A DNA stretch of 64,000 nucleotides from Bradyrhizobium sp. Y36. Its GTDB lineage: Bacteria > Pseudomonadota > Alphaproteobacteria > Rhizobiales > Xanthobacteraceae. This document shows positions 38,653-47,487 of this stretch, piece by piece. How positions within the stretch are numbered: the first letter of the stretch is position 1; each line of letters begins with the position of its first letter. The position numbers and the translations under genes were made by a program. The DNA lies in contig NZ_NWTI01000002.1 of NCBI RefSeq assembly GCF_002531575.1, forward strand, positions 248,001 to 312,000, in the 5' to 3' direction. The notes under the pieces were generated by a model. The model saw only the letters and a program-made list of their open reading frames with translations. It made no database searches and was not told the DNA's origin.

Positions 38653-41115
38653 ATGACTGCCGCGAAGAAGATGCCGGGAAAACCGGCCGCCGAAATGTTC
38701 GACGACATCCCGGTGCTTCAGCGAAAATGGCGCGCCGCGTTGAAGCCGGGCGATCGGCTGCCGCGCTACGAGGACGTCATGCTCGGCAGTCTCGGACGGC
38801 TCGCCGATCACATCGCGCTTCTGAGGAACGACGGCAGGCTCGAACTGTCGCGCAGCGGACGTTACGTGCAGAAATGGCTCGGCGAGGAGCGCTGGGACAT
38901 TGCGGTCGCGGAGCTGTCGCCCGATTGCGCCACGGCGCTGTCGGAAGCTGCTTCCATCGCGCTCGCGACGGGGCAGCCACATCACGCGAGCGCGCATTGC
39001 GTGCGCGACGGCATGGTCAGGACCTACGATGTGCTGGCGCTGCCGACGGCCTCGCGCTGGGGCGCCATGCTGGTCGGCGCCTATGTCAACGAGCGCGGTG
39101 CGCAGTACAATCTGCTGGACGCGATCTTCGCCGCGACCGACGATGCGGTCATCTCGCTGGTGATCATGCGCGATGCCGGCGGCAAGCCGTTCGATTTGCA
39201 GGTCGTGCATCACAACAACAGCGCAGGCGCGCTGCTGAATGTCGCGAGCGGCAGCCTGTTGTGGCGGCGGATCGGCGAGGGCAACACGTTGCTGGCCTTG
39301 CCCGAGATCATGGACTTCCTGCTCAAGGCCGTCGCGGGCAGTCGCGGCGAGCAGCTCGAGATCGAGCACGGGGATCGCCACCTCCGCCTCAGCGCCACCG
39401 CCTTCGCCGACGTTGTTTCGCTGACGATCTCCGATGTCACGGCGTTGAAGCGGCGCGACGCCTCGTTCCGCCTGCTGTTCGATAACAACCCGATGCCGAT
39501 GTGGGTGTTCGACGCCGAGAGCAAGGAGTTCCTCAGCGTCAACGACGCCGCGGTCCAGCACTACGGCTACAGCCGCGCCACTTTCCTGCGCATGAAGCTG
39601 CACGAGATCTGGCCCGAGGACGAGTGGGACAGCCACGCCGAGGCGCTGGAGCGCATCGGCGACACCTATCATTCCTCGCGCAACTGGCGGCATTTGCGCG
39701 CCGACGGCAGCGAGATCGAGGTGCTGACCTTCGGCCGTCGCGTCGCCTTCGACGATCGCGACGGCTATCTGGTCGCCGTGGTCGACATCACCGAGCGGCG
39801 CAAGGCGGAGGCGCGCATCGCGCACATGGCGCACCACGACGGACTCACCGACCTGCCGAACCGCCAATATTTCCAGGAGCGCCTGAAGCAGGCCCTGGAC
39901 CAGGCCGGAGACAAGCGCGTCGGCGTGCTCTACATCGACCTCGATCTGTTCAAGAACATCAACGATTCCTTTGGTCATCCCGTCGGCGATCGCCTGCTCA
40001 AGGAGGTCGCCGGACGCCTGACCACCGCCGTCCGCGGCGGCAATCTCGCGGCCCGGCTCGGCGGCGACGAATTCGCTGTGATCCTGGGGGCCGACATCTC
40101 GCCGAACGAGGCCAGCGCCTGCGCTGGCCTGCTGATCGACATGCTGAAGGCGCCCTACGATCTCGACGGTCAGGAGATGGTGATCGGCGCCAGCATCGGC
40201 ATCGCGCTGTCGCCCGGCGACGGCGTGACTCCGGAAGAGCTGATGCGCAATGCCGACATGGCGCTGTATCGGGCGAAGTCCGAGGGCGGCGGCGTGCACC
40301 ATTTCTTCGAGCGCGAGATGGACCTGCAGGCACAGAAGCGCCGCGACATGGAGCTCGATCTGCGCCGTGCCTTCGCCAATGGCGAGTTCGAGCTGCACTA
40401 CCAGCCGCTGGTGTCGATCGCCTCCGATCGCATCTCCGGCTTCGAGTCCTTGCTGCGCTGGCGTCATCCGGACAAGGGCATGATCTCGCCCGGGGAGTTC
40501 ATTCCCGTCGCCGAGGACATCGGCCTCATCACGCAGCTCGGGGAGTGGGTGCTTCGCGAGGCCTGCGCCGAAGCGGTGAAATGGCCCGTCGACGTCAAGG
40601 TCGCCGTCAATTTGTCGCCCGCGCAATTCCGCAGCCGCAACCTGGTTCAAATCGTGATCTCGGCGCTGGCGCAGTCCGGCCTGTCGCCGCGGCGGCTCGA
40701 GCTCGAGATCACCGAGTCGATCTTCCTGGCCGAGACCGACGCCAATCTCGCCATCCTGCATCAGCTGCGCGAGCTCGGCGTCGGCATCTCCATGGATGAT
40801 TTCGGCACCGGCTATTCCAGCCTCAGCTATTTGCGCAGCTTCCCGTTCGACAAGATCAAGATCGACCGTTCCTTCGTCAAGGATCTGGCGGAGCGGCCCG
40901 ATTGCGGCGCGATCGTGCGCGCGATCTCCGGGCTCGGCCGCAGCCTCAACATCACGACGACCGCGGAGGGCGTCGAGACCGAGGACCAGCTCGACTGGCT
41001 GCGCGCCGAGGGCTGCAACGAGGTGCAGGGCTTTCTGTTCAGCGCGGCGCGGCCTGCGGCTGAGATCGCGAAGCTGCTCGCCGATTTCGGCCAGCGCGCG
41101 TCACGGGCGGCGTAG
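38653..41115 (+). CDS. PAS-GGDEF-EAL bifunctional c-di-GMP protein
   Basis: About 820 residues, soluble. An N-terminal PAS_5-like region (about 20-130) and a second sensor region precede a clear PAS/PAC domain (about 275-385; FRLLFDNNPMPMWVFDAES). The GGDEF domain follows (about 390-555) with an intact RLGGDEFAV active site; the RxxD inhibitory site is degenerate (RGGN). The EAL domain (about 565-805) has ESL in place of EAL in FESLLRWRHP, but keeps NLSPAQF, ELEITES, DDFGTGYSS, KIDRSFV and EGVET. The cyclase half looks active, while the phosphodiesterase half is uncertain. ATG 38653 (MTAAKKM) is chosen; an upstream ATG at 38608 is possible. Its end overlaps the convergent hydrolase gene by 15 bp. 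Confidence 0.9.
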   Translation: MTAAKKMPGKPAAEMFDDIPVLQRKWRAALKPGDRLPRYEDVMLGSLGRLADHIALLRNDGRLELSRSGRYVQKWLGEERWDIAVAELSPDCATALSEAASIALATGQPHHASAHCVRDGMVRTYDVLALPTASRWGAMLVGAYVNERGAQYNLLDAIFAATDDAVISLVIMRDAGGKPFDLQVVHHNNSAGALLNVASGSLLWRRIGEGNTLLALPEIMDFLLKAVAGSRGEQLEIEHGDRHLRLSATAFADVVSLTISDVTALKRRDASFRLLFDNNPMPMWVFDAESKEFLSVNDAAVQHYGYSRATFLRMKLHEIWPEDEWDSHAEALERIGDTYHSSRNWRHLRADGSEIEVLTFGRRVAFDDRDGYLVAVVDITERRKAEARIAHMAHHDGLTDLPNRQYFQERLKQALDQAGDKRVGVLYIDLDLFKNINDSFGHPVGDRLLKEVAGRLTTAVRGGNLAARLGGDEFAVILGADISPNEASACAGLLIDMLKAPYDLDGQEMVIGASIGIALSPGDGVTPEELMRNADMALYRAKSEGGGVHHFFEREMDLQAQKRRDMELDLRRAFANGEFELHYQPLVSIASDRISGFESLLRWRHPDKGMISPGEFIPVAEDIGLITQLGEWVLREACAEAVKWPVDVKVAVNLSPAQFRSRNLVQIVISALAQSGLSPRRLELEITESIFLAETDANLAILHQLRELGVGISMDDFGTGYSSLSYLRSFPFDKIKIDRSFVKDLAERPDCGAIVRAISGLGRSLNITTTAEGVETEDQLDWLRAEGCNEVQGFLFSAARPAAEIAKLLADFGQRASRAA

Positions 41116-42369
41116 GCCTTCGGGGTAGCTGTCATAGACCAGCGCCTTGAAGGCGGGCGTGATGCGGCTGCGCTCGTTCTGGGTCTGCTGCATCATGAGG
41201 TAGACCATGTCGAGCTTGGGATCGACGCCGAAATAGGTGCCGCTGCCACTGTCCCATTTCAATTCGCCGAGCGAGCCCGGCGGCGGCGGCTTCGCATTGC
41301 CGGGATCGGTCCGCACCGCAAGGCCGTAGCCATAGCCAAAGCCGTCGCCTGGAAAATAGAAATAGTCGCGACCGACGCCGGAGCCGGGCCCGATATGATC
41401 GGTCGTCATCGCCTTGAACGCGGCGGGGCTCAGATAGCGCCTGCCTTCGAACTCGCCGCCATTGAGCAGCATCTGCGAGAAGCGCTGATAGTCGGTGATG
41501 GTCGAGAGCAGGCCGCCGCCGCCGGACTGCCATTCCGGATGGTCGAGGCGCTCGCGCTCGGCCGCGAGCAGGATGAAATCGTTCGGCAGCGGCCGCGCCA
41601 TCCGCGCCAGCTCGTCCTCGGTCGCCAGCGCGAATTTGGTGCTGGTCATGCCGAGCGGATCGAAGATGCGCGCCTTCAGGAATTCGTACAGCGTCTGGCC
41701 CGAGATGATCTCGATGACGGCGCCGAGCACGTCGGTGGAATGACCGTAGCGCCACAGCGTTCCCGGCTGCCGCGCCAGCGGCAGCTTGGCGATGCGGTCG
41801 GCGAATTCCTTGTTGTTGAACGGTCCCTCGAAGATGTTGGCGGCCTTGTAGGCCTGCTCGACCCATTTGCCGCCGATGTAGTCGTAGCTGATGCCCGAGG
41901 TGTGCCGCAGCAGGTCCTCGATGTTGACGGGGCGGACCGGCGGCACGAGGTCGAGCTCGAGCTTGCCGTCGGGCAGGGTGACCTCGAGGCCGACCTTGGT
42001 GCCGGCGAACAGGGGAACGTATTTCGACACGGGGTCGGTGAGCGCGAGCTTGCCCTCGTCGATCAGCATCATCGCCCCCAGGCACGTGATCGGCTTGGTC
42101 ATCGAGTGGATGGCGAAGATCGTGTCGGGCGTCATCGCAAGGCCCGTCCGGGTGTCGCGCACGCCGAAGGTCTTGAGATAGACCGGCTTGCCGTGCTGCT
42201 GCACCAGGATCACCGCGCCCGGCAGGCGGCCGCTTCCGACCTCGTCGTTGAAATACGCCGTGATGCGCTCCAGCCCGTCGGGCGAGGGGGCGGGGATGTC
42301 GGCGGCCCGGCCTCGCGCCATCGAGCCGGCGAGCAGCGCGGCTCCGACCAGAAAATCACGACGCTTCAT
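41101..42369 (-). CDS. Beta-lactamase-fold serine hydrolase (Tat-exported)
   Basis: About 422 residues. A twin-arginine-type signal (KRRDFLVGAALLAGSMARGRAA) exports it. The active-site SxxK is HSMTK (about residue 80). The second motif, HTSGISYDY, carries the Tyr-x-Asn/Tyr position of the class-C beta-lactamase/esterase fold (COG1680). Members are esterases, D-aminopeptidases or lactamase relatives; the substrate is unknown. ATG 42369 has gggagga 10 bp upstream. Its stop overlaps the convergent c-di-GMP gene by 15 bp. Periplasmic. Confidence 0.88.
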   Translation of the reverse strand: MKRRDFLVGAALLAGSMARGRAADIPAPSPDGLERITAYFNDEVGSGRLPGAVILVQQHGKPVYLKTFGVRDTRTGLAMTPDTIFAIHSMTKPITCLGAMMLIDEGKLALTDPVSKYVPLFAGTKVGLEVTLPDGKLELDLVPPVRPVNIEDLLRHTSGISYDYIGGKWVEQAYKAANIFEGPFNNKEFADRIAKLPLARQPGTLWRYGHSTDVLGAVIEIISGQTLYEFLKARIFDPLGMTSTKFALATEDELARMARPLPNDFILLAAERERLDHPEWQSGGGGLLSTITDYQRFSQMLLNGGEFEGRRYLSPAAFKAMTTDHIGPGSGVGRDYFYFPGDGFGYGYGLAVRTDPGNAKPPPPGSLGELKWDSGSGTYFGVDPKLDMVYLMMQQTQNERSRITPAFKALVYDSYPEGLRRP

Positions 42370-42432
42370 TCGGGCTTCCTCCCTCGGCGGGATCAAAGCC
42401 GCAAGACGCCGAAGGCGTCAACACGCCATCGA

Positions 42433-42996
42433 TTAAAAACGCGTCACGATTTCCGAAAGGAACGGTCGCGGACGGTCTTCGCTCGGCTTGGTCGGCGTGC
42501 CCACGTGGATGAAGCCGGCGAGCTTCTCATCCGGCTTGAGGCCGAGGCCGTCGAGCACGTCGCGGTCGAACGAGAACCAGCCGGTCAGCCAGCAGGCGCC
42601 GTAGCCGAGCGCGGTCGCGGCCGTGACGATGTTCATGGCGCTGGCGCCCGCCGACAATTCCTGCTCGAAGGCCGGCACCTTCGGATGCGGCTTGGTGAAG
42701 CTGACGATGCCGATCACCAGCGGCGCATCCATCAGGCGCTTGCGCTCGGTCTCGACGTCGGCCGCGGGCGCGCCGGGATTCTTCCGCGCAAACACCTTGG
42801 CGATCACCTCGCCGGCGCGTGCACGGGCATCGCCCTCGAAAATGATGAAGCGCCAGGGCGCCAGCTTGCCGTGGTCGGGCACGCGCGCGCCGATGGTGAG
42901 GATGGTCTCGAGCTCGGCCGCCGAAGGGCCGGGCCCGGTCATCTCGCGCGGCTTGACCGAGCGGCGGGTCTTCAGGAGTTCGATGGCGTCGGGCAC
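42433..42996 (-). CDS. Nitroreductase family protein
   Basis: About 187 residues. The FMN-binding signature starts LKTRRSVKPREM (about residues 8-19) and continues with VPDHGKLAPWRFIIFEGD, then GACWLTGWFSFD and GFIHVGTP, as in the NfnB/YdjA-like nitroreductases. Such flavoproteins use NAD(P)H to reduce nitro compounds, quinones or enoates; the physiological substrate is unknown. The start is GTG 42996 (PDAIELLKTRRSV), with gaagagga about 8 bp upstream. The frame stays open to 43059 but without family sequence. Cytosolic, likely a homodimer. Confidence 0.9.
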   Translation of the reverse strand: MPDAIELLKTRRSVKPREMTGPGPSAAELETILTIGARVPDHGKLAPWRFIIFEGDARARAGEVIAKVFARKNPGAPAADVETERKRLMDAPLVIGIVSFTKPHPKVPAFEQELSAGASAMNIVTAATALGYGACWLTGWFSFDRDVLDGLGLKPDEKLAGFIHVGTPTKPSEDRPRPFLSEIVTRF

Positions 42997-43089
42997 TGCG
43001 ATATCCTCTTCAAATGGTCTGCGGGCGTGCCATGCCGAGATAAGCATGCACGCCCGCAACCGGAAGCGAATTTAGATCGATTTCAGGGA

Positions 43090-45132
43090 TCAGACCGTGC
43101 CGCGCATCCGCTTGACGTCCGGTGGCGTTGCCTCGTCGACCAGCGCGGCGATCGCTTCCTCGGTCGTCATCACCTTCTGGCCGTCGCTGCCGAGCCGGCG
43201 GACCGAGACCGAATGCGTCTCGGCCTCTTTCTTGCCGACCACGAGCAGCGCCGGGATCTTGGCCAGCGAGTGCTCGCGGACCTTGTAGTTGATCTTCTCG
43301 TTGCGCAGATCGATCTCGACCCGAAGCCCTGCGCGCCGCGCCTGCTCCAGCACCACCTTGGCGTATTCGTCGCCTTCCGAGGTGATGGTCGTGACCACCG
43401 CCTGGACCGGCGAGAGCCAGAGCGGGAAGTTGCCGGCATAGTGCTCGATCAGGATGCCGATATAGCGCTCCATCGAGCCGCAGATCGCGCGGTGCACCAT
43501 CACAGGCGGTTTCTTGCCGCCGTCATGGTCGATGTAGAACGCGCCGAACCGCTCCGGCAGGTTGAAGTCGACCTGCGTCGTGCCGCACTGCCAGTCGCGG
43601 CCGATGGCGTCGCGCAGCACGTATTCGAACTTCGGCCCGTAGAACGCGCCTTCGCCCGGGTTGATCTCGGTCTTGATGTGATTGCTCTGCGACTGGATCT
43701 CGCGCAGCACGGTGGCCATCACGCGCTCGGCGTGATCCCACATCTCGTCCGTGCCGACGCGCTTTTCCGGCCGCGTCGACAGCTTCACGGTGAGATCGCC
43801 GGTGAAGCCGAAATCCGCGTAGGTCGACAGGATCAGATCGTTGATCTTCAGGCACTCCTCGGCGAGTTGGTCCTCGGTGCAGAAGATGTGCGCGTCGTCC
43901 TGGGTGAAGCCGCGCACGCGCATCAGCCCGTGCATGGCGCCGGACGGCTCGTAGCGATGCACCACGCCGAACTCGGCGAGGCGCAAGGGCAGGTCGCGAT
44001 AGCTCTTCAGGCCGTGCTTGAAGATCTGCACGTGACCCGGGCAGTTCATCGGCTTGAGCGCAAACCAGCGCTTGTCCTCGGCCTCGTCGCCGGCCGACTG
44101 CGCCGCGAACATGTTCTCGCGATACCAGCCCCAATGGCCCGAGGTCTCCCACAGCACCTTGTCGAGGATCTGCGGCGCATTGACCTCGCTGTAGTCGCCG
44201 GTCAGGCGGCGGCGCATATAGGCGATCAGCTGCTGGAAGATGGTCCAGCCCTTCGGATGCCAGAACACGACGCCCGGACCTTCCTCCTGGAAATGGAAGA
44301 GGTCGAGCTCGCGCCCGAGCTTGCGATGGTCGCGCTTCTCGGCCTCCTCGATCTGCTTGAGGTAGGCGTCGAGGTCCTCCTGCTTGGCGAAGGCGGTGCC
44401 GTAGATGCGCGTCAGCATCGGGTTGTTGCTGTCGCCGCGCCAATAGGCGCCGGCCACCTTCATCAGCTTGAAGGCGTTACCGACCTTGCCGGTCGAGGTC
44501 ATGTGCGGGCCGCGGCACAGGTCGAACCAGTCGCCCTGGTAGTAGATCTTGATCGGTTCGGTGCCGGGAATGGCGTCGACCAGCTCGACCTTGAAGGCCT
44601 CGCCCTTGTCGCGGAACACCTGTTTTGTTTTCTCGCGATCCCAAACCTCCTTCGTGAAAGGTTTGTCGCGCGCGATGAGCTCGCGCATCTTCTTCTCGAT
44701 CGCGGCGAAGTCCTCCGGCGTGAAAGGCTCGTTGCGGAAGAAATCGTAGTAGAAGCCGTTCTCGATCACGGGGCCGATGGTGACCTGCGTGCCCGGCCAC
44801 AGCGTCTGCACGGCCTCGGCGAGAACGTGCGCGCAGTCGTGGCGGATCAATTCGAGCGCTTCCGGCTCGTCGCGGGTGACCAGCTTGATCTTGGCATCAT
44901 CGTCGATGGGATCGTTGAGATCGGCGAGTACGCCGTCGAGCGCCATGGCGACCGTGCGCTTGGCCAGCGACGGCGAGATGCCCTTGGCGATGTCGAGGCC
45001 GGTGATGCCCTTGTCGTATTCGCGCCGGGCGCCGTCGGGGAAGGTGAGGGTAACTTTGGCTGCGGGGGTCACGGGCTTGAGATTGGAAAGGCTGTACTGG
45101 AAGCCGGACTCGGATTTGGGCTGGTCGGTCAT
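43090..45132 (-). CDS. thrS: Threonyl-tRNA synthetase
   Basis: About 680 residues, normal length for a full bacterial ThrRS. The TGS domain (about 25-90; [19 protein letters not shown]) is followed by the editing domain with [10 protein letters not shown] (zinc/editing residues). The class II catalytic core has motif 2 [26 protein letters not shown] and the MNCPGH signature, with motif 3 [21 protein letters not shown]. The anticodon-binding domain ends the protein. ATG 45132 ([11 protein letters not shown]) is chosen; in-frame upstream sequence reaches 45447 but lacks family residues. It charges tRNA-Thr and is essential. Divergent from the MFS gene at 45316. Confidence 0.97.
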   Translation of the reverse strand: MTDQPKSESGFQYSLSNLKPVTPAAKVTLTFPDGARREYDKGITGLDIAKGISPSLAKRTVAMALDGVLADLNDPIDDDAKIKLVTRDEPEALELIRHDCAHVLAEAVQTLWPGTQVTIGPVIENGFYYDFFRNEPFTPEDFAAIEKKMRELIARDKPFTKEVWDREKTKQVFRDKGEAFKVELVDAIPGTEPIKIYYQGDWFDLCRGPHMTSTGKVGNAFKLMKVAGAYWRGDSNNPMLTRIYGTAFAKQEDLDAYLKQIEEAEKRDHRKLGRELDLFHFQEEGPGVVFWHPKGWTIFQQLIAYMRRRLTGDYSEVNAPQILDKVLWETSGHWGWYRENMFAAQSAGDEAEDKRWFALKPMNCPGHVQIFKHGLKSYRDLPLRLAEFGVVHRYEPSGAMHGLMRVRGFTQDDAHIFCTEDQLAEECLKINDLILSTYADFGFTGDLTVKLSTRPEKRVGTDEMWDHAERVMATVLREIQSQSNHIKTEINPGEGAFYGPKFEYVLRDAIGRDWQCGTTQVDFNLPERFGAFYIDHDGGKKPPVMVHRAICGSMERYIGILIEHYAGNFPLWLSPVQAVVTTITSEGDEYAKVVLEQARRAGLRVEIDLRNEKINYKVREHSLAKIPALLVVGKKEAETHSVSVRRLGSDGQKVMTTEEAIAALVDEATPPDVKRMRGTV

Positions 45133-45304
45133 TGCTTTTCTCCTGAGGCTCACTCCTGCGAACGAGCGCAGGTAAGCGGGAACGAGCGATATAACAGGCG
45201 ATTCGGCCTGCGCAATCCGGCATTTCCAAGAAAATCGGCGCATAAAACGGGGGGCGCGCGAAGTATTTCGGATCGGCCCTTTAACTGGCTGGATAACCGC
45301 TCTA

Positions 45305-45318
45305 CATGCATTTGCATG
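45305..45318. promoter_or_regulatory. Palindrome over the MFS start codon
   Basis: CATGCA-TT-TGCATG is a perfect 6-bp inverted repeat with a 2-bp centre. Its right arm contains the ATG of the MFS gene (45316-45318). It could be an operator that blocks transcription or translation start. Confidence 0.35.
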
Positions 45319-46485
45319 GAAAGCTCGCCCGCCGGCCGTTTTGCGCCGACCGCCCTGATGCTCGGCAATCTCGTCACCGGCTGCTCGGTGCTGGCCCCTG
45401 CGGGCATGCTGCCGGAATTGTCGGCGGGGCTCGGGATCAGCATCCATGCGGCCGGGCTGCTCATCACCTTCGGCGCGGTGACGCTGTGCATCGGCTCGCC
45501 GCTGACGGCCTGGCTGACCAGCCGCATCGACCGGCGGACGCTGCTGACCACGACGCTGGCGGTGCTCGCGCTCGGCAATCTCGCCTCGGCCTTTGCGCCC
45601 GACTACACCATTCTCCTCATCATCCGCCTCGTCATGCTTGGCGTCGGCGCACTCTATACACCGCAGGCTGCGGGCACGGCGGCACTGATCGTGCCGGCCG
45701 AGCGGCGCGGCAGCACCATCGCTTACATCTTCCTCGGCTGGTCGCTGGCCGCCGCCGTCGGCCTGCCGCTGATCACCTTCATCGCCAGCCGCTATGGCTG
45801 GCGCGCCGCCTATGGCGAGATCGGTGTGCTCGGCTGCATCAGCTTCCTGCTGTTGCTGCTGCGCCTGCCGGCAGGCCTGAAGGGCGCGCCGGTGGACCTG
45901 AAGACCTGGGCCGAGGTCGGCCGCAACGGCACAATCCTGCTGCTGCTTGCGGTCACCATGCTGCAGATGTCGGGGCAGTTCGTGGTGTTCACCTTCATGG
46001 GCCCGCTGCTTGGCAAGCTCACCGGCGCCGGCCCCGATGCGATCGGCACGGTGTTCGCGCTCTACGGCGTCTGCGGCTTTCTCGGCGTCGTCGTCGCCAC
46101 CCGCATCGTCGATGGCTGGGGCCCTTATCGCACCTCGCTGTTGTTCACCTGCCTGCTGCTGTCAGGGATCGCCGGCTGGGCGTTCGGTGCGGGCACGCTT
46201 GCCTTCATGACGGCAGGTGTCGCGGTCTGGGGGCTCGGGTTCGCCTCGACCAATTCGATGCAGCAGGTGCGGCTGGTTGCGGCCGCGCCGCCCCTTGCAT
46301 CGGCGACCGTCGCGCTCAATACGTCGGTCCTCTATATCGGCCAGGCCGTCGGCTCCGCCATCGGCGGAGTGTTGTTCGCCCGCGAGCTGCTGCATACGCT
46401 CGGCTTCGTCGCCGTCGGCTTCGTCATGCTGGCCTTGATGCTGGTGGTCCTGACCCGGCCCCGTCAGGCTGCTGCCGCGGCCTGA
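45316..46485 (+). CDS. MFS transporter (12 helices)
   Basis: About 389 residues. It has the drug/arabinose-efflux MFS pattern: helix 1 with [23 protein letters not shown], helix 2-3 loop [10 protein letters not shown] (motif A-like), helix 4 [17 protein letters not shown], helix 5 [30 protein letters not shown] (motif C-like, GxxxGPxxG with changes). It is likely an exporter of sugars, drugs or metabolites (AraJ/YdhP-like), with substrate unknown. The ATG at 45316 lies in a palindrome. The open frame reaches far upstream (to 41395), but that is an antisense shadow of three genes. Divergent from thrS. Confidence 0.88.
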   Translation: MESSPAGRFAPTALMLGNLVTGCSVLAPAGMLPELSAGLGISIHAAGLLITFGAVTLCIGSPLTAWLTSRIDRRTLLTTTLAVLALGNLASAFAPDYTILLIIRLVMLGVGALYTPQAAGTAALIVPAERRGSTIAYIFLGWSLAAAVGLPLITFIASRYGWRAAYGEIGVLGCISFLLLLLRLPAGLKGAPVDLKTWAEVGRNGTILLLLAVTMLQMSGQFVVFTFMGPLLGKLTGAGPDAIGTVFALYGVCGFLGVVVATRIVDGWGPYRTSLLFTCLLLSGIAGWAFGAGTLAFMTAGVAVWGLGFASTNSMQQVRLVAAAPPLASATVALNTSVLYIGQAVGSAIGGVLFARELLHTLGFVAVGFVMLALMLVVLTRPRQAAAAA

Positions 46486-46576
46486 CTCCCGCGCTTTCCT
46501 ATGCGCAAGGTGCTTGGCAAACCGCGCGCCGGAGCGCTAGAAGGCCGGTCATGGGGACCAAAGAGAGTTGACTGAA

Positions 46577-46966
46577 ATGAGGATGATTCTGGCGGTTGCC
46601 GCGGTGCTCTATTCAGCCTCCGCGTTCGCGCAGGCCGACAAGCCACCGATGGTGGGGGACAAGCCCTTGGTGCAGGTCAAGCCCAAGGGGACCAAGGCGG
46701 GGGCCAAGGAGGCCGCGGCCAAGCCGGCGGCAGCACCGAAGGGCAAGCCGCAATCGATCGCGGCCCGGCTTCAGGCCTGCCTCGAGCTTGATGACGGCAC
46801 CAAGGACCGGCTCAATTGCTACGACGCCATCATTCCGCCGACGCCAAAGCCGAAGCCGGCGAAGGCCAAGGGCTACGCCGATTGCAAATTCTTCAAGGAA
46901 GAAGACGAGCGGCTGGCCTGCTTCAACGGCTTTGCCGAGAGCATTCCGAAGCTGCCTAAGACCTGA
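46577..46966 (+). CDS. Secreted Lys/Pro-rich protein with C-terminal cysteines
   Basis: About 129 residues. A signal peptide (RMILAVAAVLYSASAFAQA) precedes a Lys/Ala/Pro-rich segment (about 25-60) and a conserved-looking C-terminal part with four cysteines in two pairs (RLQACLELDDGTKDRLNCYDAIIPP and YADCKFFKEEDERLACFNGF). The two similar C-x(n)-C units (ACLELDDGTKDRLNCYD and DCKFFKEEDERLACFNG) suggest a duplicated small disulfide domain. This pattern is common in short rhizobial secreted proteins. ATG 46577 is chosen, with aagaga upstream. Function unknown. Confidence 0.7.
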   Translation: MRMILAVAAVLYSASAFAQADKPPMVGDKPLVQVKPKGTKAGAKEAAAKPAAAPKGKPQSIAARLQACLELDDGTKDRLNCYDAIIPPTPKPKPAKAKGYADCKFFKEEDERLACFNGFAESIPKLPKT

Positions 46967-46991
46967 TTCTCGGAGCTGATTCTCGCCAGGC

Positions 46992-47318
46992 TCAGTCGCT
47001 GATCCGGCTGAGCACGGCCCGGAAGGCGATGCCCGGCACCTGCAGCGCGTTGCCTTCGAACTCCGCGGTGTCGCCGTCCTCCCGGCCGGCGAGCGCCAGC
47101 GTGATGCGGTCGAGGCCGAACAGCGCCTTGAAGGACGGGTCGTCATTGTAGCGCTGGGTCGAGATCTTGACCTTGATGCTGTCGCCTTCGCCCGTATAGG
47201 TGCCGATGAAGGCGAAGGCCGAATTGCCGCCGCGCATCTTGCCACCCATCACATAAACGACGCCGCAGCCCGTTCCGTGGACGGTGTGGAAGTCGACCTT
47301 GTACAATCCCTGACGCAC
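46992..47318 (-). CDS. GrlR-like regulatory protein
   Basis: A 108-residue small beta-barrel-type protein. The pattern LYKVDFHTVHGTGCGVVYVMGGKMRGGNSAFAFIGTYTGEGDSI followed by TALQVPGIAF-like residues matches proteins annotated as GrlR family (the EDDD-motif negative regulator of enterobacterial type III secretion). In GrlR the barrel binds GrlA; in rhizobia the homologues occur outside any secretion locus, and their role is unknown. No type III genes lie in this window. The start is GTG 47318 (RQGLYKVDF). Cytosolic. Confidence 0.65.
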   Translation of the reverse strand: MRQGLYKVDFHTVHGTGCGVVYVMGGKMRGGNSAFAFIGTYTGEGDSIKVKISTQRYNDDPSFKALFGLDRITLALAGREDGDTAEFEGNALQVPGIAFRAVLSRISD

Positions 47319-47487
47319 TGCCCTGTCCCCGCGGAATTCCGATCACAACGTGGTCGGCAAATTATGGCCGTTGCCGGCGGAAGCAATCCGGTCGCTTCCG
47401 GGGATGTCGGCCATCAACATCACATTTTGATCAGCGCCTGAGGCAATTGCAGGCAGTGCAGCCCAATGCCGGCTCGCGCAATATCCG

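Noticed and set aside
41395-46485. A single open frame of 1,696 codons on the plus strand across about 5 kb
   Set aside because: Only its last 1.17 kb (45316-46485) is a gene. The rest runs antisense through a hydrolase, a nitroreductase and thrS, has no family sequence, and reflects the lack of stop codons in GC-rich antisense frames.
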